Assembly: GCA_027003085.1 (NCBI GenBank)
Contig: JALWYR010000216.1
Location: forward strand, 1 to 12,380
DNA: 12,380 bases
Direction: 5' to 3'
Origin: Flavobacteriales bacterium
GTDB taxonomy: Bacteria; Bacteroidota; Bacteroidia; Flavobacteriales; Flavobacteriaceae
Each line of letters starts with the position of its first letter. The stretch's first letter is position 1. Positions 7,340-12,380 of the stretch are shown here, in pieces. Made by a program: the position numbers and the translations under genes. The notes beneath the pieces are model-generated. The model made no database searches, had not been told where the DNA came from, and was given only the letters and a program-made list of their open reading frames with translations.

Positions 7340-7348
7340 TAATTACAA
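7337..7348 (+). promoter_or_regulatory. Palindromic operator candidate over the mazEF promoter
   Basis: TTGTAATTACAA is a perfect 12-bp palindrome that overlaps the end of the -7 box and the expected transcription start. MazE antitoxins bind palindromes at their own promoter through an AbrB-type fold, so this is the natural autoregulatory site. The assignment is inferred from position and symmetry only. Confidence 0.5.
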
Positions 7349-7358
7349 GTATCGTGAT

Positions 7359-7601
7359 ATGGAACTTAAAATCATCAAAATCGGGAATTCCAAAGGCGTT
7401 CGGATTCCCAAGGCCGTATTGGAAAAATATAAAATGAAGGATAGCGTTATTTTGATTCTTAAAGACGACGGCCTTTTTCTGAAACCCGTTGATCATCCGC
7501 GCAAGGATTGGGAAGCGGCTTTCAAGCAAATGCACGAAAATGGCGATGATCAATTGTTGTTCGACGATGTTTTTGAAGACGAAAACCCGGATGAATTGTG
7601 A
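7359..7601 (+). CDS. mazE: MazE-like antitoxin, AbrB/SpoVT swapped-hairpin fold
   Basis: An 80-aa protein. Residues 1-45 match the AbrB-like MazE DNA-binding domain: IIKIGNSKGVRIPKAVLEKY followed by a second strand region ending GLFLKP. The remainder is charged and ends in an acidic tail (about 63-80, rich in D and E). In MazE proteins such a tail wraps around the toxin dimer and blocks its RNA site. It overlaps the toxin gene by four bases (GTGA, 7598-7601), giving translational coupling with antitoxin first, the standard order. It is probably repressed by its own product through the palindrome just upstream. Confidence 0.9.
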   Translation: MELKIIKIGNSKGVRIPKAVLEKYKMKDSVILILKDDGLFLKPVDHPRKDWEAAFKQMHENGDDQLLFDDVFEDENPDEL

Positions 7602-7918
7602 TCAAACAATATGACATTGTGCTGGTAAACCTGGACCCCACGCGCGGCAGCGAAATCCGAAAAACCCGGCCTTGTGTAATAATCTCGCCCGACGAAATGA
7701 ATAAGTATTTGCGCACCGTGATTATTGCCCCCATAACCTCCGCCTCCAAGGCTTATCCCACGCGGGTGCCCGTAAATCAAAGCTCGGTTTCCGGCTGGAT
7801 TGTTATCGATCAAATCCGCACCATCGACAAAAGCCGGATAATAAAAAGACTCGACGCATTAAGCCCCGCCGAAATAAAACAGGTCAAAGCGGTTATCAAA
7901 GAGGCGTTTGTGGATTAG
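7598..7918 (+). CDS. mazF: MazF/PemK-type mRNA interferase toxin
   Basis: A 106-aa toxin of the MazF/PemK family, sequence-specific endoribonucleases that cleave mRNA at short motifs and stop growth. Visible landmarks are the N-terminal strand IVLVNLDPTRGSE, then KTRPCVIIS with R24 in the catalytic arginine position. T47 in PITS is in the catalytic threonine position, and VIDQIRTID closes the active-site side. Length and motifs are complete, so it should be active. The start is GTG at 7598, overlapping the mazE stop, which probably keeps toxin yield below antitoxin. It converges on the fic gene with a 40-base gap. The cleavage motif cannot be read from sequence. Confidence 0.93.
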   Translation: MIKQYDIVLVNLDPTRGSEIRKTRPCVIISPDEMNKYLRTVIIAPITSASKAYPTRVPVNQSSVSGWIVIDQIRTIDKSRIIKRLDALSPAEIKQVKAVIKEAFVD

Positions 7919-7958
7919 AAAGAATGGGGTTTGGTGGAAAGAAGTTTGTTTTGATGGA

Positions 7959-9032
7959 TTATTTTTCCTTATTGATTACATACACCGTTCCCTTGCCTTT
8001 TCCGATACTTTGAATGATTTGTTCTTTCTTCATATACTGCAAGTCTTTCTTTAATGTGTTGATGTTTACGTGCGTAAACCTTTTTGCAAAATCCGATATT
8101 TTCAAGGGTTGGTTTTTTTCCAGATAATCTTTTAGTGCTTTTTGTCGCTCGTTTAAATATCCTCCTTTGGATTTAAACAAATCGTATTTTGCTTCGAGTC
8201 TTTGGGTAAGTGTATTCAGTTTGTCAAGGAAATACAAAACCCATTTTGAAATGTTTTCATTATCCTTATTCCTGTTTTTTTGCCCGTCCATTAAGGCCTC
8301 GTAATATTCTTTTTTTGTTTTTTCGATCAAATTTTCGAATGATACATATTGAACGAATAAATAATCGTGTTTTAATAGCAAAAGTGTTGTCAGCAAGCGT
8401 GATAACCTGCCGTTACCATCTTGAAAGGGATGAATGGACAAAAATTCGTATATGAAAATTGCAATAATCATCAAGGGGTGTATTTCGGCTTTTTCAAATT
8501 GTTCATTGGTCCATGTTATCAAATGATTCATCTCACTTTCAACCAAGTAAACATCGGTTGTATTAAAAATCACCTTTTGAACCCCGCCCGGATAACGGGC
8601 AACCACCTTATTGGAAAGTGTTTTGTATTTCCCCCTGTGTCGGCTGTCTTTTTCACTGTATTTAAGCAAGTTTTGGTGTAATTGTTTTATGTAGTTTTCC
8701 GATAGCGGTATTTTATCATAATTCTCGTAGATGAGTTCCAACGTCTCATAATAACCGATGACTTCCTGCTGGTCTCTTGTTTCAAGTTTTGTTATTTCGA
8801 CATTGTTTAAAAGTTCTTCTATTTCATGGTCTGTTAGTGTGCCACCTTCAATTCGTGTAGATGATCCGATGCTTTCTATGGTGGCGATTCTTTTTAATTC
8901 TTTAAGGTAAATATTTTCTCGCGCTTCAATGATATTCCATTTCCCTTTGTATGCGTCTATTTGAGAAATAAGCTTTAATACTTTTTGATTTGTCCGAAAA
9001 TCAAAGTTTAGCTTTTTTAGATATTTATCCAT
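7959..9032 (-). CDS. Fic-family protein with N-terminal inhibitory helix and C-terminal winged helix
   Basis: A 357-aa Fic/DOC-family protein. The active-site motif is complete: HPFQDGNGRLSR (201-212), with catalytic H201. Fic enzymes transfer AMP or a similar group from a nucleotide to a hydroxyl side chain of a target protein. An inhibitory (S/T)xxxE(G/N) motif is present before the core as S58-TRI-E62-G63, which makes this a class II, self-inhibited Fic needing no separate antitoxin. The last 65 or so residues (about 292-357), with SDFAKRF and NINTLKKDLQYM, look like a winged helix-turn-helix. This suggests DNA binding and possible self-regulation at the repeats around its promoter. It is the first gene of the AT-rich island. 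The target is unknown. Confidence 0.93.
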   Translation of the reverse strand: MDKYLKKLNFDFRTNQKVLKLISQIDAYKGKWNIIEARENIYLKELKRIATIESIGSSTRIEGGTLTDHEIEELLNNVEITKLETRDQQEVIGYYETLELIYENYDKIPLSENYIKQLHQNLLKYSEKDSRHRGKYKTLSNKVVARYPGGVQKVIFNTTDVYLVESEMNHLITWTNEQFEKAEIHPLMIIAIFIYEFLSIHPFQDGNGRLSRLLTTLLLLKHDYLFVQYVSFENLIEKTKKEYYEALMDGQKNRNKDNENISKWVLYFLDKLNTLTQRLEAKYDLFKSKGGYLNERQKALKDYLEKNQPLKISDFAKRFTHVNINTLKKDLQYMKKEQIIQSIGKGKGTVYVINKEK

Positions 9033-9058
9033 ATTTTACCCATATTGTATCCGAAAAC
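9026..9058 (-). promoter_or_regulatory. Operator candidate: triad 1 of 11-bp repeats over the fic start
   Basis: Three contiguous 11-base units on the plus strand: TATCCATATTT (9026), TACCCATATTG (9037) and TATCCGAAAAC (9048). The first contains the fic start codon and the last touches the -7 box. The exact 11-base phase puts the same face of the DNA helix forward each time, as expected for cooperative binding of a regulator. The Fic winged helix is the obvious candidate, but this is inference. Confidence 0.6.
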
Positions 9059-9090
9059 AAAGATAGTAATATTTTTATGGAATATCCAAA
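9058..9090 (-). promoter_or_regulatory. Full Bacteroidota promoter of the fic gene
   Basis: On the minus strand TTTG (9090-9087) is followed after 21 bases by TATCTTTG (9065-9058), matching the -33/-7 consensus TTTG-N19-21-TAnnTTTG. The -7 box ends 25 bases before the ATG at 9032. This is the best complete promoter in the window. Confidence 0.7.
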
Positions 9091-9115
9091 TCTTATCCAT
9101 ATTTTACCTGAAAAG
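9083..9115 (-). promoter_or_regulatory. Operator candidate: triad 2 of 11-bp repeats at the fic -33 element
   Basis: A second set of three contiguous units: TATCCAAATCT (9083), TATCCATATTT (9094) and TACCTGAAAAG (9105). It starts 57 bases from triad 1. Sixteen bases (9025-9040 and 9093-9108) are identical between the sets, and both end in a unit with GAAAA. The set covers the -33 element and the DNA upstream of it. Confidence 0.6.
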
Positions 9116-9271
9116 ATATTTTATTAATTCCAGTAAATGATTTTATAATCCGGCGACATTCTAACCTCCCCTACGAACTCACCCACAAGCGCATTTGGAT
9201 TAAAGGGGGTGAGATTTGATGCTTAGGATAATAATTATCATGCCCGTATCGTCAATACTCACCTTCCGGCT
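9116..9271. other. Non-coding gap between fic and the DUF6584-like gene
   Basis: I see no gene here. CTCACCC (9178-9184) can pair with GGGTGAG (9207-9213) across a 22-base loop, and GATAATAATTATC (9227-9239) is self-complementary. Either could belong to the 3' end of the membrane-protein transcript, but neither is a strong terminator. Confidence 0.3.
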
Positions 9272-10036
9272 TTATTTTTTCAAAAATTCTGTCAAGCATA
9301 TTAATGTGATTAGAATTATAATTTGAATTATAACGTCCTTATGATTATGAAAAAATCTTTGATAAAAGGGCGCATTTAATTCATGAAGGTAGTAGGAATA
9401 ATTCTTAACAATCCAACTTTTTTTCTCAGATTCAACTTTAATATTATTAACCAATTCGGCTATTTTCGATTTTGAACTTTGAACAAATTCCCGGTCAATT
9501 TGGGATGGACTGGAAATTTTTTTAAGTATTTGAAACGGATTATTTCCCAAACTATTTTTGAATTTCTCGACACAAAAACGTTCCTGCTTGTTTAAAGCCG
9601 GCTTTAAAAACAAATACCGTCCTGCATTGACATAATCCTTGTCCAGAAGATATATTCCGGCCAATTCAAATTTGATTTTCAAGTAGTTCGGGTATTTTGA
9701 AATTAGTCCATGTAATCTATCTTGTGCCTTTTGAATATTACCCGATTCCAAATCTTTCTCGACTCTTTTCAAAACGCTTTCCACAATCCTTTTTCGCTTG
9801 ATATGAATAAAACTTTCGGGTTTAAATATATAAGCTAAGATTACAACAACGTAAATTATTATTCCTATGAGAATTTGGAACCCTCCCCAAAAAATGGATA
9901 TGAGTCCGGTTATCGCGAAAAAATTGGTATGTAATTCATCCAGAATATAAATACCTGTTTTAATGAAAAGCAACCCAATGCCCACATGCTCAAAAAATGG
10001 TTCTATTTTATAGATTATGGATTTTAATTTTTTCAT
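9272..10036 (-). CDS. Membrane protein with DUF6584-like core
   Basis: A 254-aa protein of unknown function. Two N-terminal hydrophobic segments (about 17-33 and 40-70) and one C-terminal segment (about 234-249) point to three membrane spans. The soluble middle (about 85-175) has RVEKDLESGNIQKAQDRLHG, then a YPNYLKIKFELAGIY stretch and NAGRYLFL. This is the pattern I associate with DUF6584, a short TPR-like family in which RLHGL...YP...LA..Y...AGRY recurs. The match is from memory and not searched. The family is usually soluble as I recall it, so the membrane parts are unusual. It is alone on the minus strand between the fic and CPCC genes, with its own flanking gaps. Confidence 0.7.
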   Translation of the reverse strand: MKKLKSIIYKIEPFFEHVGIGLLFIKTGIYILDELHTNFFAITGLISIFWGGFQILIGIIIYVVVILAYIFKPESFIHIKRKRIVESVLKRVEKDLESGNIQKAQDRLHGLISKYPNYLKIKFELAGIYLLDKDYVNAGRYLFLKPALNKQERFCVEKFKNSLGNNPFQILKKISSPSQIDREFVQSSKSKIAELVNNIKVESEKKSWIVKNYSYYLHELNAPFYQRFFHNHKDVIIQIIILITLICLTEFLKK

Positions 10037-10092
10037 GCCGAAAGTTTACGGGTTATTTATTAGGGAGTTTTAGGAAATATACTTTACTATGC

Positions 10093-10135
10093 AAGCGATT
10101 ATTGTGAGATACACTAAACATAATTTTAGTCGCTT
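10093..10135. other. Branched inverted repeat in the gap before the DUF6584-like gene
   Basis: The 10037-10164 gap contains ACTAAA-CATAAT-TTTAGT (10113-10130), a perfect 6-bp stem. It is enclosed by AAGCG (10093-10097) and CGCTT (10131-10135) with a 15-base bulge on one side. It could be the 3' end of the CPCC transcript or a recombination-type site. There is no T-run. No other signal was found in this gap. Confidence 0.3.
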
Positions 10136-10164
10136 ATTTCAAACATGTTGTTAGCAATGGCGTG

Positions 10165-10650
10165 TTATATTAATTTCCGTTCCAATTTTTTTATTTCACT
10201 CCACAGTCGTTTTCGCTTTTTGATGTCCGTCAGCTCCACTAGCTCGTGGTATTTTTTTATAATTCGCTTTTTCAAAGCCACTTTATAAAAAACGACTTTA
10301 CCTTTATGATTTTTCTTAATGGTCGTCATTTCAAATTCATTCTTATCGGCGGGGCGATACATTGTATAATACTTTCTGAAATTTTGTCTTGCCTCAGTCA
10401 AAGAGTAATCGGAATTTGGTCCCCCAAAGATTTCATCAGCATTGTGATCATCTTGACCGTCATCTTCCCAAAAACAAAGTGGACAAATGTCATATCCCCC
10501 TCTTTCTGTCAGCGTAGGATATCCACAGCATGGACATAAAAAGTAGTCTCCATATTTTTTATAACCTTGGACGATTACTATTTCTGCTTTATCAATGTAG
10601 TCATAAAACCACTTTTTTTGCTTTTCTATTTTATTTTTCTTTTTTGTCAT
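10165..10650 (-). CDS. Cysteine-rich CPCC-domain protein
   Basis: A 161-aa protein whose centre matches the CPCC family (Pfam PF14206). C39-P-C41-C42 followed by GYPTLTERGGYDICPLC gives C56 and C59, and then comes WEDDGQDDHNADEIFGGPN. The four cysteines look like a zinc-binding knuckle pair. The remainder of the domain ends near SLTEARQNF (about 83-91). A lysine-rich C-terminal part (about 105-161) appears to be helical and goes beyond the domain. The N-terminus is also basic. No signal peptide or membrane span is seen. The family's role is not known to me, so I give none. It has its own upstream region with phased GATACGA repeats. Confidence 0.85.
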   Translation of the reverse strand: MTKKKNKIEKQKKWFYDYIDKAEIVIVQGYKKYGDYFLCPCCGYPTLTERGGYDICPLCFWEDDGQDDHNADEIFGGPNSDYSLTEARQNFRKYYTMYRPADKNEFEMTTIKKNHKGKVVFYKVALKKRIIKKYHELVELTDIKKRKRLWSEIKKLERKLI

Positions 10651-10716
10651 TTTAAATGGCAGCTATTGTTCGTGTGGTTTTTATAACGGGCTAAATATAC
10701 AAAACCCACCGATTTT

Positions 10717-10755
10717 GATACGATATGATACGAAAATACACAATAATGATACGAT
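10717..10755 (-). promoter_or_regulatory. Phased GATACGA repeats upstream of the CPCC gene
   Basis: GATACGA occurs at 10717, 10727 and 10748, that is one and two helical turns apart (10 and 21 bases). Downstream toward the CPCC gene the minus strand has TATATTTA (10699-10692), a partial match to the -7 consensus. The repeats would lie around and above the -33 position. This looks like a regulator binding site; the regulator is unknown. Confidence 0.4.
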
Positions 10756-10879
10756 TTTTTATACTGTGAGGGAGTAGAAGATATGTGTATTAGTAGAAGT
10801 GTGGTTTTTCCGCGCTTTTGGTAATTATTGCGCAAGTGTGATTTTGCTCCTTATATTCTCTTTTACTACTTTATCCGCC

Positions 10880-10905
10880 ATTGTTTATAATAGTTTTTAA
10901 ACAAT
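10880..10905 (-). terminator. Hairpin just after the nuclease stop
   Basis: ATTGTTTA (10880-10887) and TAAACAAT (10898-10905) form a perfect 8-bp stem with a 10-base loop, four bases beyond the nuclease stop codon. It is A/T-rich and lacks a following T-run, so termination is plausible but not certain. The rest of 10756-10879 holds no gene that I can see. Confidence 0.4.
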
Positions 10906-10909
10906 CCTA

Positions 10910-11464
10910 TTAGTAGAACTTATGTAACTTATTTTTAATTTCTGTTTTGCTTAATTGTAATGAATTAAATTTATTTAATGTAAATGTTTTTGAATAGGGC
11001 ACTGATTTGATTATTTTATTCCTATAACCATTTTTTGTTTTAGTGCTTTGTATTCCGACATAACCAATGGTAATTAACAATGGGCGATTTCTTACTCTTT
11101 TTGTCTGTTTACTAGTTTTAAAGTTTTCTTTGATAATTTTTGCTAATAAAGGAAGTGTTTCTTTCTCTGGTATGTTTTCTGATAGTTTGGAATTATATAA
11201 TGAAGTTTTTACTTGATATAAGGCAAAATGCCAATATTTACGGCCTTTTTTAAGGCCTATAATATCAGCCGGCGATTTGCTGCCAGCCGTTTTAATAAAG
11301 TCATAATCAGGAAAATATTTTTTTAATTTTTTTAATGCATAATTTTCACCTTTCTCTCCAATTATATGACTGGACGGTCCCGAAAGACCTACTGAATTGT
11401 TAGTAGCATAATTGAATTCTTGCCACTTTTTTACTATCTCTGAAATGAAAATTCTTAATTCCAT
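10910..11464 (-). CDS. Putative PD-(D/E)XK superfamily nuclease (QxK type)
   Basis: A 184-aa protein with the order of elements seen in Mrr- and Hjc-like nucleases. GEKGENYALKKLKKYF (36-51) supplies helix residue E40. Then come GSKSPADIIGL (61-71) with metal-binding D67 and, after a strand, LYQVKTS (82-88) with Q84 and K86. D-Xn-QxK is an accepted variant of the PD-(D/E)XK core. The C-terminal part (about 115-184) is basic and could bind DNA. No methyltransferase or helicase is adjacent. The gene lies 49 bases downstream of the 221-aa gene on the same strand and is probably cotranscribed with it. It may be a restriction-type or repair-type endonuclease. Family membership rests on motif reading alone. 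Confidence 0.6.
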   Translation of the reverse strand: MELRIFISEIVKKWQEFNYATNNSVGLSGPSSHIIGEKGENYALKKLKKYFPDYDFIKTAGSKSPADIIGLKKGRKYWHFALYQVKTSLYNSKLSENIPEKETLPLLAKIIKENFKTSKQTKRVRNRPLLITIGYVGIQSTKTKNGYRNKIIKSVPYSKTFTLNKFNSLQLSKTEIKNKLHKFY

Positions 11465-11513
11465 TGCGGTTAATTTGAATATTGGAGTTTGTGTAATTGT
11501 ATTTTCGTCCGGT

Positions 11514-12179
11514 TTAAAATATGCTAGTTATGTTTGATATTAAATTTACTATGTTTCCAAAATTTCTTGTAATTCTAATTATTTTTTTTCTTGTTTTTAA
11601 CTTTTCTAAGTTTTTAGAAAGAAGTTCAAAAATTTTTTGAGAATCTATATAATCATCATTCGAAACTTTTTTTAGTGTGCTAACTGCTTCTTCGATATAT
11701 CTTTTTATTTCAAGAAAACTTTCTTCAATTTTTTCTTCTTTTAGTTCTATGGCTAGACTACCAGTAACTTGATTGTCCTCAACCTGGAAAAATAAAATAG
11801 AGGGAAATGAAAAATCTGAACAGTCAAAATATTTTTCTTTAAGAATTCGTGTAGCATCTTTTAAACTAATAGATGTATCTATCATTGTTATTAATTCCAT
11901 TCTTTTTGAGCTACTTATAGGTTTCTTTGTTTTTTGGTTATCTCTATAATTAAGACTAAAAATTGTTAAATAATTACCGGATATTTCACTTAGGGCCATC
12001 CAGTATTCTCTGTCATTAAGGATTTTCCAAAGATTAGGATTTGTAAAATCATATATCAGGAAAGCAAAAGCTAATGCTTCCCCCGTATTTTGATGGTCGG
12101 TGCATATTTGAAGCATTTTGTCTTTAAACTCATTTAATCCTAATCCTTGACCTTCTGAATTTAGGTATATCGAATACAT
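11514..12179 (-). CDS. Unrecognised 221-aa protein, partner of the nuclease gene
   Basis: I do not recognise this protein. The N-terminal half has a hydrophobic strand-like stretch, EALAFAFLIYDF (34-45), followed by NPNLWKILNDREYW and SGNYLTIFSL (67-76). A later FPSILFFQVEDN (125-136) is another strand. The spacing of these resembles an alpha/beta fold such as thioredoxin-like, but no CxxC is present. Residues about 145-200 look like charged helices, possibly a coiled coil. The last 20 residues (NFGNIVNLISNITSIF at 206-221) form an amphipathic hydrophobic helix that may dock on a membrane or partner. There is no signal peptide. It is the first gene of a two-gene minus-strand unit with the PD-(D/E)XK protein. 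Confidence 0.7.
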   Translation of the reverse strand: MYSIYLNSEGQGLGLNEFKDKMLQICTDHQNTGEALAFAFLIYDFTNPNLWKILNDREYWMALSEISGNYLTIFSLNYRDNQKTKKPISSSKRMELITMIDTSISLKDATRILKEKYFDCSDFSFPSILFFQVEDNQVTGSLAIELKEEKIEESFLEIKRYIEEAVSTLKKVSNDDYIDSQKIFELLSKNLEKLKTRKKIIRITRNFGNIVNLISNITSIF

Positions 12180-12345
12180 ACTTTAATTATACTTTTGACT
12201 TTGTAGAAGTCTGCTTTATTGCCATTAATACCAGTAATAACATATCTTTTTAAACCCGTTGTGCATTATAAAAATATGATAAAAAGTCGTTCATGTTACG
12301 AATAAAATTCGTATATTTAGTTGTCAATCAATAAATTAAATAACC
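12180..12345. other. Intergenic region between divergent genes at the right edge
   Basis: The 166-base space separates the minus-strand 221-aa gene from the partial plus-strand gene. It contains the inverted copy of the next gene's start (12282-12295), a perfect TACGAAT-AAA-ATTCGTA hairpin (12297-12313) and TATATTTA (12312-12319), a partial -7 match about 27 bases before the ATG. No promoter of the Bacteroidota type is clear for the 221-aa gene. Confidence 0.4.
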
Positions 12346-12358
12346 ATGAACGACTTTT
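12282..12358 (+). repeat. 14-bp inverted repeat pairing the next gene's start with an upstream copy
   Basis: AAAAGTCGTTCATG (12282-12295) is the exact reverse complement of CATGAACGACTTTT (12345-12358), which contains the ATG and first codons of the gene at the right edge. The arms are 49 bases apart and bracket the small hairpin and the putative promoter. Read on the minus strand, the left arm encodes the same start, MNDF, and then ends after 14 codons. It could be an operator pair or the remains of an inverted duplication. Confidence 0.7.
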
Positions 12359-12380
12359 ATGCAAGTTACAAAAAAATCTT
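12346..12380 (+). CDS. Start of a gene cut by the window edge
   Basis: An ATG at 12346 opens a frame reading MNDFYASYKKI to the end of the window. It is too short to identify. It is divergent from the 221-aa gene. The start was chosen because the 14-bp inverted repeat and the TATATTTA element are placed around it. Confidence 0.4.
   Translation, partial: MNDFYASYKKI

Noticed and set aside
7155..7553. 132-codon minus-strand reading frame spanning the GC-rich block and mazE
   Set aside because: It runs antisense to mazE and through the structured block, and the protein shows no known pattern.
12188..12200. TATAAT-like -10 box upstream of the 221-aa gene
   Set aside because: Bacteroidota housekeeping sigma factor uses TAnnTTTG, and a chance TATAAT is expected in such AT-rich DNA.
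12282..12358. Terminal inverted repeats of an insertion sequence
   Set aside because: One arm lies inside the start of the gene, not outside it, and no second end is visible; the window ends too early to decide.

Overview
The window looks like a chromosomal segment of an uncultured or environmental member of the Bacteroidota. Support comes from the promoters: the octamer TAACTTTG, a match to the Bacteroidota -7 element TAnnTTTG, lies 18-20 bases before the start codons of rnr, gltX and mazE, and a full TTTG-N21-TATCTTTG promoter precedes the fic gene. No clear Shine-Dalgarno sequences were noticed, as expected for the phylum. The organism cannot be named more precisely from this sequence.

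Base composition splits the window in two. The left part (1 to about 7.9 kb) is moderately GC-rich and holds housekeeping-type genes. A tight plus-strand run encodes RNase R, a membrane-anchored serine hydrolase of the beta-lactamase fold, and an adenine DNA methyltransferase of the beta class, with gaps of 14 and about 12 bases. It converges on gltX (glutamyl-tRNA synthetase, minus strand). The roughly 840-base convergent gap between them is filled by an alternating array of large imperfect hairpins, built from CTCTGTG/CACAGAG heptamers, and a conserved non-hairpin spacer. Upstream of gltX is a very GC-rich, strongly structured non-coding block, followed by a compact mazE-mazF toxin-antitoxin operon with a palindrome over its promoter.

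The right part (about 7.95 kb to the end) is markedly AT-rich and reads like an accessory island. All complete genes are on the minus strand: a self-inhibited class II Fic protein with a C-terminal winged helix, a membrane protein with a DUF6584-like core, a CPCC zinc-ribbon-like protein, a small PD-(D/E)XK nuclease of the QxK type, and an unrecognised 221-aa protein directly upstream of the nuclease. A new plus-strand gene starts at the right edge, and its first codons are present a second time, inverted, 49 bases upstream.

The most striking signals outside genes are two sets of three 11-bp repeats bracketing the fic promoter (9026-9058 and 9083-9115), the hairpin/spacer array at 4631-5370, and the inverted start-codon copy at 12282-12358. 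The nuclease plus 221-aa pair is the best candidate for an undescribed two-gene conflict system, but its function is inferred only from a fold-level motif.
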